Below, piece by piece: positions 27,715 to 37,024 of a stretch of DNA of 64,000 nt. Made by a program: the position numbers and the translations under genes. This stretch comes from Okeania sp. SIO3B5 (GTDB lineage: Bacteria > Cyanobacteriota > Cyanobacteriia > Cyanobacteriales > Microcoleaceae), in contig NZ_JAAHHG010000003.1 in assembly GCF_010692555.1 (NCBI RefSeq), positions 1 through 64,000 on the forward strand. Reading direction: 5' to 3'. Positions within the stretch are counted from its first letter, which is position 1; each line of letters begins with the position of its first letter. Under the pieces are notes generated by a model. That model was not told the origin of the DNA. It worked only from the letters and a program-made list of their open reading frames with translations, and did not search any database.

Positions 27715-28226
27715 TAGCTAGTGCCGCTACGCGGAAGTCAAAACTCAAAAGTCAAAAGTCAAAAGTATTGATTGATAAGGCTTTTAGGATTTTGTAACCA
27801 GTTATTTCCGCTGTCCTGCACTAGGGAATTTTGGGTATGGGATCGCAAACAAATATAATTAGCGCTAATAATTATATATATCTAATACCAATTCACTCTA
27901 AGGATGTCACAAATAGTCTGCAACTGATGATGTGGAATAATAGGGTGAAATTATTGTGTAGTTAACACTTTAAGTCTATCAACTTTTACTTCTGACTTTT
28001 GACTTCTGACATCTGTGAAACGGTATAAGAACCCATCCCTAATTCCCTATTTATCTTGGAAATTTGGTAATTGGGAAACCACCCTCTTTTAAGCGGTGGA
28101 TGGAAACGACGCGACAGGTTTTAGCCCGAAGATATTCTTGATCTCAAGTCTCCTTATTACAGGAGGTACTGATAGCGTAGCTCCTCCGCTAGGAGGCTAA
28201 CTGATAACTGATAACTGATAACTGAA
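27715..28226. other. Intergenic between sepF and proC
   Basis: AAAAGTCAAAAGTC units (27745-27765), GACTTTTGACTTCTGAC facing units (27995-28015), a TAGCGTAGCTCCTCCGC short palindromic repeat (28170-28190) and AACTGATA units before the ATG. No gene. Confidence 0.6.
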
Positions 28227-29045
28227 ATGGCAAATGCAAAGTTTGGTTTAATTGGTGGTGGGGTAATGGGTGAAGCTTTATTATCCCGACTGCTCGAACA
28301 GAAAATTTATCAACCCTCAGAAATTTTAGTTAGTGACCCGCAGCAACAGAGGCGGGATTTTTTAGCACGGGAATATGGTGTAGAGGTAACTACTGATAAT
28401 CATTTGGTTGTTACTGCTACAACGGAAGCTTTGTTACTGGCGGTTAAACCTCAAATATTTGATACCATAGCGTCGGAATTGGCAGACTGGCAAGTTGGTG
28501 GTGAGAGTATATTGGTAATTTCAATTATGGCAGGTGTACCTCTACAAAGGTTGGAGGCAGCTTTCCCATCGCGACCTATGGTAAGAGTCATGCCTAATGT
28601 TCCAGCAACAGTAGGTGCAGGAATGAGCGCGATCGCTCCTGGTAAGCATATTAAACCGGAACATCAAGAGTTAGCTACTCGCATTTTAGAGTCGGTAGGA
28701 AAGGTAGTGGAAGTTCCAGAAACTTTAATGGATGCAGTTACAGGTTTATCTGGTTCCGGACCTGCTTATGTGGCAATTTTAATTGAGTCCTTGACAGATG
28801 GGGGAGTTCGTGCTGGTTTACCTAGAGCGATCGCTTATCAGTTAGCATTGCAAACAGTTTTGGGTACGGCAGTTATGTTACAGGAGTCGGGAATGCACCC
28901 CGCACAGTTGAAAGACCAGGTAACAAGTCCTGGAGGAACAACTATTGCCGCAGTTGCGGAATTAGAAAGTTTGGGTTTTCGTTCTGCTTTAATTGAAGCA
29001 GTCATGGCGTCAAAAGAAAGGTCTCAAGAGTTAGGTAATAGCTAA
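28227..29045 (+). CDS. proC: Pyrroline-5-carboxylate reductase
   Basis: Last step of proline synthesis: reduces 1-pyrroline-5-carboxylate with NAD(P)H. 272 residues, normal length. N-terminal Rossmann motif GLIGGGVMGEALLSRLL, then AVKPQIF, SIMAGVPL, RVMPNVPATVGAGMSA, and the C-terminal dimerisation and active-site part VTGLSGSGPAYV ... ALQTVLGTAVML ... QVTSPGGTTIAAV (family signature). It closes the der-to-proC run. Downstream is a long AGTAGGGG minisatellite. Confidence 0.97.
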   Translation: MANAKFGLIGGGVMGEALLSRLLEQKIYQPSEILVSDPQQQRRDFLAREYGVEVTTDNHLVVTATTEALLLAVKPQIFDTIASELADWQVGGESILVISIMAGVPLQRLEAAFPSRPMVRVMPNVPATVGAGMSAIAPGKHIKPEHQELATRILESVGKVVEVPETLMDAVTGLSGSGPAYVAILIESLTDGGVRAGLPRAIAYQLALQTVLGTAVMLQESGMHPAQLKDQVTSPGGTTIAAVAELESLGFRSALIEAVMASKERSQELGNS

Positions 29046-29049
29046 GGGT

Positions 29050-29134
29050 TTGGGAGTAGGGGAGTAGGGGAGTAGGGGAGTAGGGGAGTAGGGGAGTAGG
29101 GGAGTAGGGGAGTAGGGGAGTAGGGGAGTAGGGG
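29050..29134. repeat. 8-bp minisatellite (AGTAGGGG)n
   Basis: About ten perfect units of AGTAGGGG starting a few bases after the proC stop. Such cores also fill several MITEs in this window, for instance at 51612-51739. Confidence 0.95.
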
Positions 29135-29493
<359 letters not shown>

Positions 29494-30321
29494 CTAAAAC
29501 ACAATTTCAGGATGAACTAACTCAAAACCTTCATCTTTCAATTTTTTATTTGACACTCTGGCATTAAAAGGGCGCATTGATGAGGGGGAACCATCCCAAG
29601 AAACTTTTTCTAAACCTTGATATTTGTGTAAACTATCAAGTAATTCTTTACCTTTCATTGGTACATCATTAACTAAATTGTAAATACCCTGCAACTGTCT
29701 GTCTCTAGCAAATTCTACAGCACCGACGATATCATCTAAATGAATCCAATTAGTGACATCATCACCAGTACCAGGGCGAGTTTTTCCTGCCCACCTACTA
29801 AAAATTTTTATTAGCTCTCTACCGGGACCGTAAATACCCCCTAGACGCAGGAGACACACTCGTTGTTGAGGAGTGGATGCAGATAATAATACCTGTTCAG
29901 TTTCATGGAGAATATTACCATTTTCACTAGCGGGGGTAACAGGGGAATTTTCATCTATCCATTCACCATTTTTGTCACCATAAACTGAGTAACTACCTGT
30001 GTAAATTATTTGCTGAATATTTGGAGTTTTTTTCAAGGTGGCAACTAGAGTTTGGGCAGTTTCTAAGTAGGTTTGTTTGTACTCCATGCCAATATGAGAG
30101 CGAAAACCAACACTCAACAATACCATCTCTTGGTTTTGCAATACATCCTGCATCGCTTGGGGGTCATTGCCTTTCATTACTACTACTTGTTGCGCTACAT
30201 TTTCCAGTTCTGAAACTTTTTCTGGAGTAGTAGTAGTCACTGTTACTTGATGACCGTTTTGACTCCACAGTTTGGCAACTTTAGTGCCTACATAACCACA
30301 ACCGATAATTGCAATTTTCAT
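29494..30321 (-). CDS. NAD(P)-binding epimerase/dehydratase-like protein (extended SDR)
   Basis: 275 residues. Rossmann start MKIAIIGCGYVGTKVAKLW. Residues around the catalytic Tyr read YTGSYSVYGDKNGEWIDE, giving SxxxY-like geometry with the usual Ser and Tyr. RLGGIYGPGREL and NWIHLDDIVGAVEFA match the 'YeeZ / NAD-dependent epimerase' type SDR group. Substrate unknown; such proteins are common single genes in cyanobacteria. Cytoplasmic, no signal. It is convergent with proC. The start MKIAIIG is unambiguous. Confidence 0.88.
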   Translation of the reverse strand: MKIAIIGCGYVGTKVAKLWSQNGHQVTVTTTTPEKVSELENVAQQVVVMKGNDPQAMQDVLQNQEMVLLSVGFRSHIGMEYKQTYLETAQTLVATLKKTPNIQQIIYTGSYSVYGDKNGEWIDENSPVTPASENGNILHETEQVLLSASTPQQRVCLLRLGGIYGPGRELIKIFSRWAGKTRPGTGDDVTNWIHLDDIVGAVEFARDRQLQGIYNLVNDVPMKGKELLDSLHKYQGLEKVSWDGSPSSMRPFNARVSNKKLKDEGFELVHPEIVF

Positions 30322-30330
30322 TATTTTGTC

Positions 30331-30588
30331 TCAAATGTTATTTTTAGTATCTACTATTGTAGAATAATTTGTCTTTTCATCCGCAATTAGTTTTTGTTTG
30401 TATTGAGTATTTAGAGTAGAGTTATCCTGATTAGAAAGAGTTCTCCCACCATCAGACACTACACGAAAACCAATAAGGCTGTAGAGGTGGTCGCGTCTAT
30501 TGAGCTGGCAATACGCAGAACGGCAGTTACCAGGATTGTTGAGCCAGGAACCGCGGGGTAAAGTTGCGATCAGAAATGGTATTTTCAA
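30331..30588 (-). pseudogene. C-terminal fragment of a formylglycine-generating-enzyme-type (SUMF1) domain protein
   Basis: Contains LPRGSWLNNPGNCRSAYC followed by YSLIGFRVV, the tail motif (RGGSW...CRSAYR...GFRV) of FGE-sulfatase domains. Everything upstream of that motif is missing: on the minus strand the frame is lost at about 30590, inside repeats. FGE-like domains in cyanobacteria are often fused to kinases or peptidases; which parent this came from cannot be told. The C-terminal 35 residues (from SDGGRTLSNQ) have no counterpart I know. Confidence 0.75.
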
Positions 30589-30851
30589 AAGTTCGAGAAA
30601 TGAAGGAGAAATATGCCTGACGGCGGCGCGGGGTCTGACCGCTTGCGTCTCACGCCGACGCGGGGTCGCACCGCTATCTAGTAGAGGCGGTTTCCTAACG
30701 GAATGCTCCGCAAACGCGAACCGCCCCTACAGATGGTGTATCATTGGATATTTTTCGTAAGTCCTGTTTACCTGATACTAAATTTTTGAGCCACGGAGAA
30801 GTCTTGTGGATATAGAAATGGAAAAATATTCCAATACACCGTTCTTAGAAA
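30589..30851. other. Intergenic, short palindromic repeats
   Basis: Dense short palindromic pieces: CTTGCGTCTCACGCCGACGC (30643), GGAATGCTCCGCAAACGCG (30700) and an IS701-type end TTTTTCGTAAGTCCTG at 30752-30767. No gene. Confidence 0.55.
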
Positions 30852-32125
30852 CCTAGGATAATCTATATAAATCTATGATTATCTGTTCTATTCTTGCTTC
30901 TACCTGGCAACGTCGGCGCCTGTCCAGTCCACAAGCTGACACGGACGTTTGCTTCGCAACGCTGGCGCGAAACGCGCTAGCGTTGCGGAGCAAACTGCCC
31001 GCCATAGCTAAATTTAATGCTGCATTCAAATCTCGTTCGCGCTAGCGTTGCGGAGCAATCGCAGCTAAAATTGCAGTGTTCGCAATTTGATTGCGCGCTC
31101 TGATAAAAACAGAGATTCGCGATTCAGTTCCACACCTACTGCAAGTTTTAGAACTAGGAAACCATCTATCAACAACGATTAGTTCCGAGCCGTACAGTTG
31201 ACATTTGTACTCTAGCTGTCTACGAAATTCATAAAAACCCATATCGCCAACAGCCTTAGCTAACTTATGATTAGCCATCATGCCTGATACATTGTCATAC
31301 TTCTATTACTATTTGACTGTGGTTTTTAGCCAAATAAGTAGTTAGCTTGTGCAATGTATCTTTTCTCATGTTGGCTATGCATGCTATGTAGTTTAGCTAT
31401 CTTCAGTTGTGCTGCCCTCCAGTTGTGAGAAAACTTAGTTTTATGTCGGTTCAGGTATTGCAGCCTAGACAATTTAGCTTCTAACTTTCTATAAGACTTA
31501 GCACCAATAAAAACCTCACCAGTGGATAACGTGGCTAGAGACTTTACACCTAAATCTACACCAACTACATCTACTGATTTCTCAGTAATTTGAGATTCTG
31601 TTTCTCAGAGCGAAACTGACAAACCATCTATCAGCTTTTTTACTAATAGTTACAGACTTTGGATTAACATTGTCTGGCAATATTTCAAAAGTTTTTACCC
31701 AACCAATTCGAGGTAACTTTATACGATTAAAACCTACTGATATGGAACCATCTAAAGTGTTTGCGTAGCATTCCGTAGGAAAACTATCATCTCTACCTTT
31801 TTTCTTGAATTGAGGTTGTCCTGATAGCGAAGCTCCTCCCTTGGAGGCGACTTTGCTAAAACAACGCTTCCAAGCAACGGATAAATACCTCAAAGCATAT
31901 TGAGGCGCTGTTTTAGACACTTCATAATACCAACAGTTATTAGGTTTAACCATTGCTACTAAAAGTTTATGTAAGTCAATTGCAGTAGGAAACTTAAGTT
32001 TGCTGTCTGGATTATTGGAATTGTGCTATACGGATGTTTCTAGTTAACCATAATCCCCAATTCCAAGCGTGACGAGCTACAAAGCGCGTGTTTAGCCAGT
32101 AATGTTTTTTGTTGGTTATTCGGAT
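30852..32125 (-). pseudogene. Broken TnpB (IS200/IS605 OrfB)
   Basis: Pieces in order on the minus strand are: ARHAWNWGLWLTRN (N-terminal start, near 32070), LHKLLVAMVKPNNCWYYEVS and APQYALRYLSVAWKRCFSK (31870-31990). Then come QPQFKKKGRDDSFPTE and the strand-rich middle to 31582, then MGFYEFRRQLEYKCQLYG and the zinc ribbon CSRCG (31042-31281). The last piece is a tail to a TAG at 30852. Stops and frame changes divide them. Two short palindromic repeats are inserted: one without a frame change (encoding ASKGGASLSG, near 31840), one that breaks frame (GCTAGCGTTGCGGAGCAA, near 31040). TnpB is an RNA-guided nuclease; this copy is dead. No TnpA was found beside it. Confidence 0.85.
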
Positions 32126-32226
32126 GTAGTTCAGTATGATGTCCAAGTAGCATAAACAGATAATCCCAGATTTTTATAGATAATACCAGATTTTAGCCAA
32201 CAGTTACAAGCCCTATCGCCCCATTA

Positions 32227-32343
32227 TATCAAATCCGGTTGAATACTTACTATATAGTTAGGGGTGTGGGAAGTGTGGGGAGTGTGGGAAGATTGAATAC
32301 TAAAGTATAGCTATCAACATATATTATATAACCGGATTCTATA
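32227..32343. mobile_element. MITE, TATCAAATCCGG left end / GGATTCTATA right end
   Basis: Left end TATCAAATCCGGTTGAATAC, right end ATATAACCGGATTCTATA, flanked by TTA and TCA (imperfect TNA duplication). The core has a GGAGTGTGGGAAG-type repeat. The two ends are of slightly different subfamilies. Confidence 0.75.
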
Positions 32344-32515
32344 TCACCCCATCACCCCATCTCCCTATCTCCCTATCTTTTTAACTGCATAAATAAATCC
32401 AAAATTGGTTCCATTTTTCTTTAAACAGTGGGGAGGGGTTAGGTCTAAGATTAATGGAAGATTGCTTGATGGGAAAGAGTGGAATCAAAAGCCTAAAATG
32501 TAAAAAAAATAATCA

Positions 32516-32664
<149 letters not shown>

Positions 32665-33039
32665 TCAATGCAGAATAGAAGCTGTTATTAGACTTTTAAG
32701 AAGTAGGGGAATATTTTGAAAACTATCAGGCTTGCCAGAGTCAATAAAGAGCTTTCTCGGCAACTGATAAAAGCCAAAATCCTTTGGGTTTAGTTTTTCA
32801 GATTCCTGATATTGATGAGTTTAGTGGAATTATCAAGCGGGCGCATTATTTTAGAAAAGATAAAAAAAACGCCCTTACTTTGATTTTGATAGCTTAGAAG
32901 ATAGTCGAGAGAAAATTATTTTTGTTAGCATCAATTCCTTCTGTGGAACTGAAAGATATTTTTATTCAGGTAGTAATACTGATTAACTCTTGGCAATGAA
33001 GGAATTAGTCAGTAAAAACTTTATACTAATTTCCAACAG

Positions 33040-33200
33040 GAACAAAAATCAGTAGATATTGAATACGATAATCAGGGGCGACCAATATGGGAAATAGCTG
33101 TAAAAATAGGAGCAAAAATTCCCACTCGTGAATGGAAAAAAGTACCAACAGACCTGTCAAAAAACTTTGATTTTTATCAAGGTTTAGGTAGGGAAAAATG
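33040..33200 (+). pseudogene. Antitoxin fragment upstream of a truncated PIN gene
   Basis: A reading frame without its own start gives EYDNQGRPIWEIAVKIGAKI then PTREWKKVPTDLSKN and ends LGREK at a TGA that overlaps the next ATG (ATGA). The DNQGRPIWE ... W.KVP.DLS pattern is what I would expect from the C-terminus of a small antitoxin translated together with a PIN toxin. Sequence upstream (32690-33030) has several stops, so the N-terminus is lost. Confidence 0.55.
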
Positions 33201-33305
33201 AAACGAGTTTTTGCTGATACTGGTTATTGGGTAGCTTTACTTAATCCAGGAGACCAGCTACATCAAAAAGCACAAGAGTTATCAATATATGAGTTCAGAG
33301 AGTAA
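33198..33305 (+). pseudogene. Truncated PIN-domain toxin
   Basis: Reads MKRVFADTGYWVALLNPGDQ followed by a short helix, 35 residues in all. It is the first strand and helix of a PIN domain with the first acidic residue (ADTGYW), then it runs into stop codons and a (CCCTATT)n minisatellite. The rest of the domain is gone. Together with the overlapping antitoxin piece, it is the relic of a VapBC-type pair. Confidence 0.7.
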
Positions 33306-33329
33306 TCTAAAATTCTTTCCCCCTATTCC

Positions 33330-34778
33330 CTATTCCCTATTCCCTATTCCCTTATCTATTATTCTTCCTAGTACAATTATTAATGCACAAACTAATACTA
33401 TCGGCACCACGGGCAAAAATCCTAAAGTAAAACTTTGAGGAATCAAACCTATCTGAAAACCAATAACCGCTATTTCCCCAAAAATAATCGAAACTATACA
33501 GCTAATAGATGAAATATTTTTTCCATATAAAGCAGCAATAACTGTGGGAAATAATACTGCTAAACCTGTAAAAGATTGAGTGGCGATCGCTGCAATTGTC
33601 GCCGGGGGATTTGCTGCAAGAGTTAAACCTATTATTGCTAAAATAACAATTAATATTTTGCCGACAAAAGTTTGTTCTGCAACAGTAGCTTGGGGACGAA
33701 TATAAACAATATAAATATCTCTAGTAATCATGGAGCTTAATGCTAAAAGTTGGGAATCAAGGGTTGACATAAATGCTGCTAAAGCACCTACCATTACTAA
33801 CGAAGCAATGCCAGTAGATGTATATTCTCCTAACATTATGGGAAAAATTCGATCTGCTTCTTTTCCTACTAGATCAGGAAAGTTAATATGACCCCACATT
33901 CCAATTAAAACAGGGCAAATAAATATTAAGGCAGTAATTAAGGGATATAAACTAGCAGAAATTTTTAGAGAATTAGCAGTTTTAGGAGTATAAAATCGCA
34001 TAAACATTTGGGGAAACATCGGCACACTTAAACCCCAAAGCAACATATAACTAAACCATTTATGGGGAGTGAAAAAATTATTCATACCAGAGCGAGAAAA
34101 AATTTCTGGTTTGAGTTGATAGACTGTGCGGTTAGCTTCAGAAAAACCTCCGAGACTTTGAGCGATCGCTACTACTGCAACTATCATCAAAACTAACATT
34201 AAAATTCCTTGCAAAACATCAGTTAAAGCTACGCTTCTCATGCCTCCTAAAAATACATATAGTACAATAATAAAGGTTAAAAAAGTTGCTCCCCAAAAAT
34301 AAGGAATTTGCCCGTTAGTTAAATTTTCAATAATATAACCTCCACCGATTGGTTGTAGAGTTAAGTAAGGTATGGTAAAAATTATCATTACGGCTAAAAA
34401 TAATAATTTTAGTGGTTGGCTAGGGATACGATTTTCAATTAATTCTGATGGGGTAATAAAGCCTTTTTCTTTTCCTAAAAGCCAAACTTTATAACCGATA
34501 AAATAAAATGTAATTCCTACGAGGGCTGTACCAAATCCCATCATGGGATAATAGCTCATACCAATACGATAACCAGCACCAGAAAATCCTAAGAAGGTAA
34601 AAGCACTAAAATTTGTGGCAATGAGAGTGAAAAATAGAACTACGGAGTTGATTTTTCTATCTGCGAGAAAGTAATCTTCTGGGGTATTTTCTTGGCTGCG
34701 ATAACTGATAATTCCAATGGCGAGAGTTGAGAGTAAATATATACTGATGATTAAGTAGGGAATTAGCTTTTCTATCAC
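33330..34778 (-). CDS. Sodium:solute symporter (SSS family)
   Basis: 482 residues with 12-13 membrane segments, typical of SSS carriers. Motifs include EDYFLADRKINSVVLFFTLIATNFSAFTF (in two halves), FLGFSGAGYRIG, GGMRSVALTDVLQG (the family's conserved GGMxxxxxTDxxQ) and AAFMSTLDSQLLALSSMITRDI. These fit the PanF-like/monocarboxylate branch that co-transports an organic acid with Na. Substrate not certain. The upstream gene ends in an overlap (4 bp) with this start, so the two are translated together. C-terminal IDKGIGNRE runs into the CCCTATT minisatellite. Confidence 0.92.
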   Translation of the reverse strand: MIEKLIPYLIISIYLLSTLAIGIISYRSQENTPEDYFLADRKINSVVLFFTLIATNFSAFTFLGFSGAGYRIGMSYYPMMGFGTALVGITFYFIGYKVWLLGKEKGFITPSELIENRIPSQPLKLLFLAVMIIFTIPYLTLQPIGGGYIIENLTNGQIPYFWGATFLTFIIVLYVFLGGMRSVALTDVLQGILMLVLMIVAVVAIAQSLGGFSEANRTVYQLKPEIFSRSGMNNFFTPHKWFSYMLLWGLSVPMFPQMFMRFYTPKTANSLKISASLYPLITALIFICPVLIGMWGHINFPDLVGKEADRIFPIMLGEYTSTGIASLVMVGALAAFMSTLDSQLLALSSMITRDIYIVYIRPQATVAEQTFVGKILIVILAIIGLTLAANPPATIAAIATQSFTGLAVLFPTVIAALYGKNISSISCIVSIIFGEIAVIGFQIGLIPQSFTLGFLPVVPIVLVCALIIVLGRIIDKGIGNRE

Positions 34779-35008
34779 GATTTATTCTCCTTTTTAGACT
34801 CAGTTTTCCAGAATGTTTGAGAGAAAACAAAAATAGCACAAGCAAGAAGAATTTGTAAAGCAATAAAATAGAAAACCCAGGTTGGTAGATGGAGAATTGA
34901 AAAGGAAATTGTTTGTTTCCATGACCAAAAATCTAGGGAGAGGAGGAAAATTACGGTAAAGCAGAAATACCAGAAGTAGGCAGAGTTGAAAATGTTTAAG
35001 TTTTTCAT
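34775..35008 (-). CDS. Small two-span membrane partner of the SSS symporter
   Basis: 77 residues with two hydrophobic helices (about 10-27 and 38-62) and a charged tail, KTESKKENKS. Its stop overlaps the start of the symporter by 4 bp (ATGA-type), so the pair forms an operon. Small two-helix subunits (such as YhdT for PanF, or DUF3311 proteins) commonly accompany SSS carriers, and I infer the same role here: stabilising or tuning the carrier. I do not recognise the exact family. MKNLNIFNSAYF is the only sensible start. Confidence 0.75.
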   Translation of the reverse strand: MKNLNIFNSAYFWYFCFTVIFLLSLDFWSWKQTISFSILHLPTWVFYFIALQILLACAIFVFSQTFWKTESKKENKS

Positions 35009-35505
35009 ATGTTTTCAGTTGAAATTAACTACTATAAAAGCAGATTTTAGGTAAATGAGGTAAATATAAGAATAGTAAAGTATTTCCAGTGCGGGCATCT
35101 TGCCCGCGACTGGTGTACCTTACTAATATGAAATACGCTGTATATCAGAAGTCAGGATATTAAGTTAGAGAATAAGGGAAAAAGGTAGAAAAATGGGTAG
35201 TCCTGCTTGCGTAATGATATACAATAACAAGGATACTTGGCACGGGAGCAAGATGCTCCCACTGTTCTCGTAACAAAAGTAATGACAATAAACTACCACC
35301 GAAAAATCTTCCCATCTCCCCCACTCCTCCACTCCCCAACTGTTAAACTGTTCCGTTAAACTAAACTTTTACCGAATAATTAATAATTAATAATTAAATA
35401 ATTCTGGTTTAAAGCCTCCCCTTTTAAGGAAAGAAATAATATTTCATTATATTCAATCCTCTCGGTTTTAACCAGAGGTAATTATCAATTATCCATTATC
35501 AATTA
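35009..35505. other. Repeats between miaB and the symporter operon
   Basis: A GCGGGCATCTTGCCCGC hairpin (35092-35108), a GGGAGCAAGATGCTCCC hairpin (35241-35258) and an element of about 135 bp, TTAATAATTAAATAATTCTGG...TTATCAATTATCAATTAA, reaching 35513. The latter recurs at 50206-50576 and 59420-59660. No gene. Confidence 0.65.
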
Positions 35506-36861
35506 TCAATTAATGACCAACTGCTTGACTTCTCCTGTCAAACTAAAAGGACGTACTTCAGTAATTTTCACCTTGACTAACTTACCTTTCAACTCATTAA
35601 TATCCCCCTCAAAAAATGTCAGACGGTTGCCACGGGTACGACCCATAACTTGAGCAGCATTTTTGTGGTTAGTACCTTCAACCAAAATTTCTTCAGTACG
35701 ACCCATATAACGTAGCGATCGCTCTGCTGCTTTTACCCCCACCAAATGATTCAACCGTTGCAGTCTATCCGCTTTCACCTCCTCACTCAGTTGATTTTCC
35801 CATAAAGCTGCTGGAGTTCCTGGCCTGGGAGAATAAGCAGCAGTATTCAACTGATCGAACCCAATATCCTCTACTAACTTCAGGGTATTCTCAAATTGTG
35901 CCTCAGTTTCTCCAGGAAAACCTACTATTGCGTCAGCACTAATAGAAGCATCAGGCATTAGTTCTCGAATTTTATCAATAATTCGGCGATATTTCTCATG
36001 GGTGTAACCTCTTGCCATCGCCTTCAATAATTGATTATCTCCAGACTGAAAGGGAATGTGAAAATGTTCGCAAACCTTGGGCAATTCAGCACAAGCTCTA
36101 ATTAAACGTTCTGTGAAATAGCGGGGGTGACTTGTGGCAAAGCGAATGCGTTCAACACCTGGTACATCATGCACATAGTAAAGTAAATCTGTGAATGTGT
36201 GTTTATTGCGTCCTTCTGCTGTTACCCCCGGTAAGTCCCGTCCATAAGCATCAATATTTTGCCCTAACAATGTTATTTCTGGATAACCTTGCCGCCCCAA
36301 CTCTTCCATTTCAGCACGAATAGCTTCAGGATAGCGAGACTGTTCTCTACCTCTGACACCAGGAACAACACAATAGGTGCAGTGTTCATTGCAACCATAA
36401 ATTATATTTACCCAAGCAGTGACTTTGCTATCCCGTCTGGGTTTGGTAATATCTTCCACAATGTGAATGGGTTCAGTTGCGACTACTTGGTTGCCATTGA
36501 ATACTTGTTCTAATAAGTCTTGCAAACGGTTAGCGTGTTGAGGTCCCATAACTAAGTCTAGTTCAGGTACTCGTCGCAGAAGTGCTTCTCCTTCCTGTTG
36601 AGCAACACATCCGGCAACAATAAGAGTGAGGTCTGGTTGTTGGTGTTTGCGTTTTGCTTGTCTACCTAGATAGGAGTAAACTTTTTGTTCGGCATTGTCG
36701 CGAATGGTGCAGGTGTTGTATAGAATGATATTGGCTTCGTTCGGGTCTTCTGAAGATATGAGGCCCATATTATCTAGGATACCTGCCATGCGTTCGGAGT
36801 CAGCTTTGTTCATTTGACAGCCGAAAGTGGTAATGTGATAGCGACGGGGAATTGTAGTCAT
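35506..36861 (-). CDS. miaB: tRNA-2-methylthio-N6-dimethylallyladenosine synthase MiaB
   Basis: Adds a methylthio group to i6A37 of UNN-reading tRNAs. I start at the ATG at 36861 ([23 protein letters not shown], in parts); the ten codons upstream look accidental. From there the protein is 451 residues: the N-terminal UPF0004 domain with the three auxiliary-cluster cysteines ([21 protein letters not shown]), the radical SAM motif [10 protein letters not shown] with GCNEHC (CxxxCxxC), and the C-terminal TRAM domain ending [13 protein letters not shown]. All key cysteines are present. The stop lies inside the TAATTATTAA repeat. Confidence 0.96.
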   Translation of the reverse strand: MTTIPRRYHITTFGCQMNKADSERMAGILDNMGLISSEDPNEANIILYNTCTIRDNAEQKVYSYLGRQAKRKHQQPDLTLIVAGCVAQQEGEALLRRVPELDLVMGPQHANRLQDLLEQVFNGNQVVATEPIHIVEDITKPRRDSKVTAWVNIIYGCNEHCTYCVVPGVRGREQSRYPEAIRAEMEELGRQGYPEITLLGQNIDAYGRDLPGVTAEGRNKHTFTDLLYYVHDVPGVERIRFATSHPRYFTERLIRACAELPKVCEHFHIPFQSGDNQLLKAMARGYTHEKYRRIIDKIRELMPDASISADAIVGFPGETEAQFENTLKLVEDIGFDQLNTAAYSPRPGTPAALWENQLSEEVKADRLQRLNHLVGVKAAERSLRYMGRTEEILVEGTNHKNAAQVMGRTRGNRLTFFEGDINELKGKLVKVKITEVRPFSLTGEVKQLVIN

Positions 36862-36920
36862 AATATATTGGAATAAAATGATAGTATACAAAGACTTTAT
36901 ATTATATCATAAAAAATCAG

Positions 36921-36975
36921 ACAGGCTAGAAGCCTGTGTTACTTTGGCTTTATGTAGCACAGGCTTCTAGCCTGT
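36921..36975. terminator. Long perfect hairpin between the TPR-CHAT gene and miaB
   Basis: ACAGGCTAGAAGCCTGTGTTAC is followed by its near-perfect inverse GTAGCACAGGCTTCTAGCCTGT, two facing copies of the dispersed hairpin repeat. It lies just after the stop of the TPR-CHAT gene (minus strand) and could end its transcript. No strong T-run; it may be only a mobile repeat. Confidence 0.5.
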
Positions 36976-37024
36976 AGCATTCATATTCAGTAGCGTCTTT
37001 CTAGGCCGTTCTAGAATTTCTAGA

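Noticed and set aside
30500-30760. 86-residue open frame
   Set aside because: Antisense to the FGE relic and then short palindromic repeats.
32690-33035. Possible gene around KRAHYFRKDKKN and PYFDFDSLEDSREKI
   Set aside because: Pieces read in different frames with several stops; perhaps another relic, but no family recognised.
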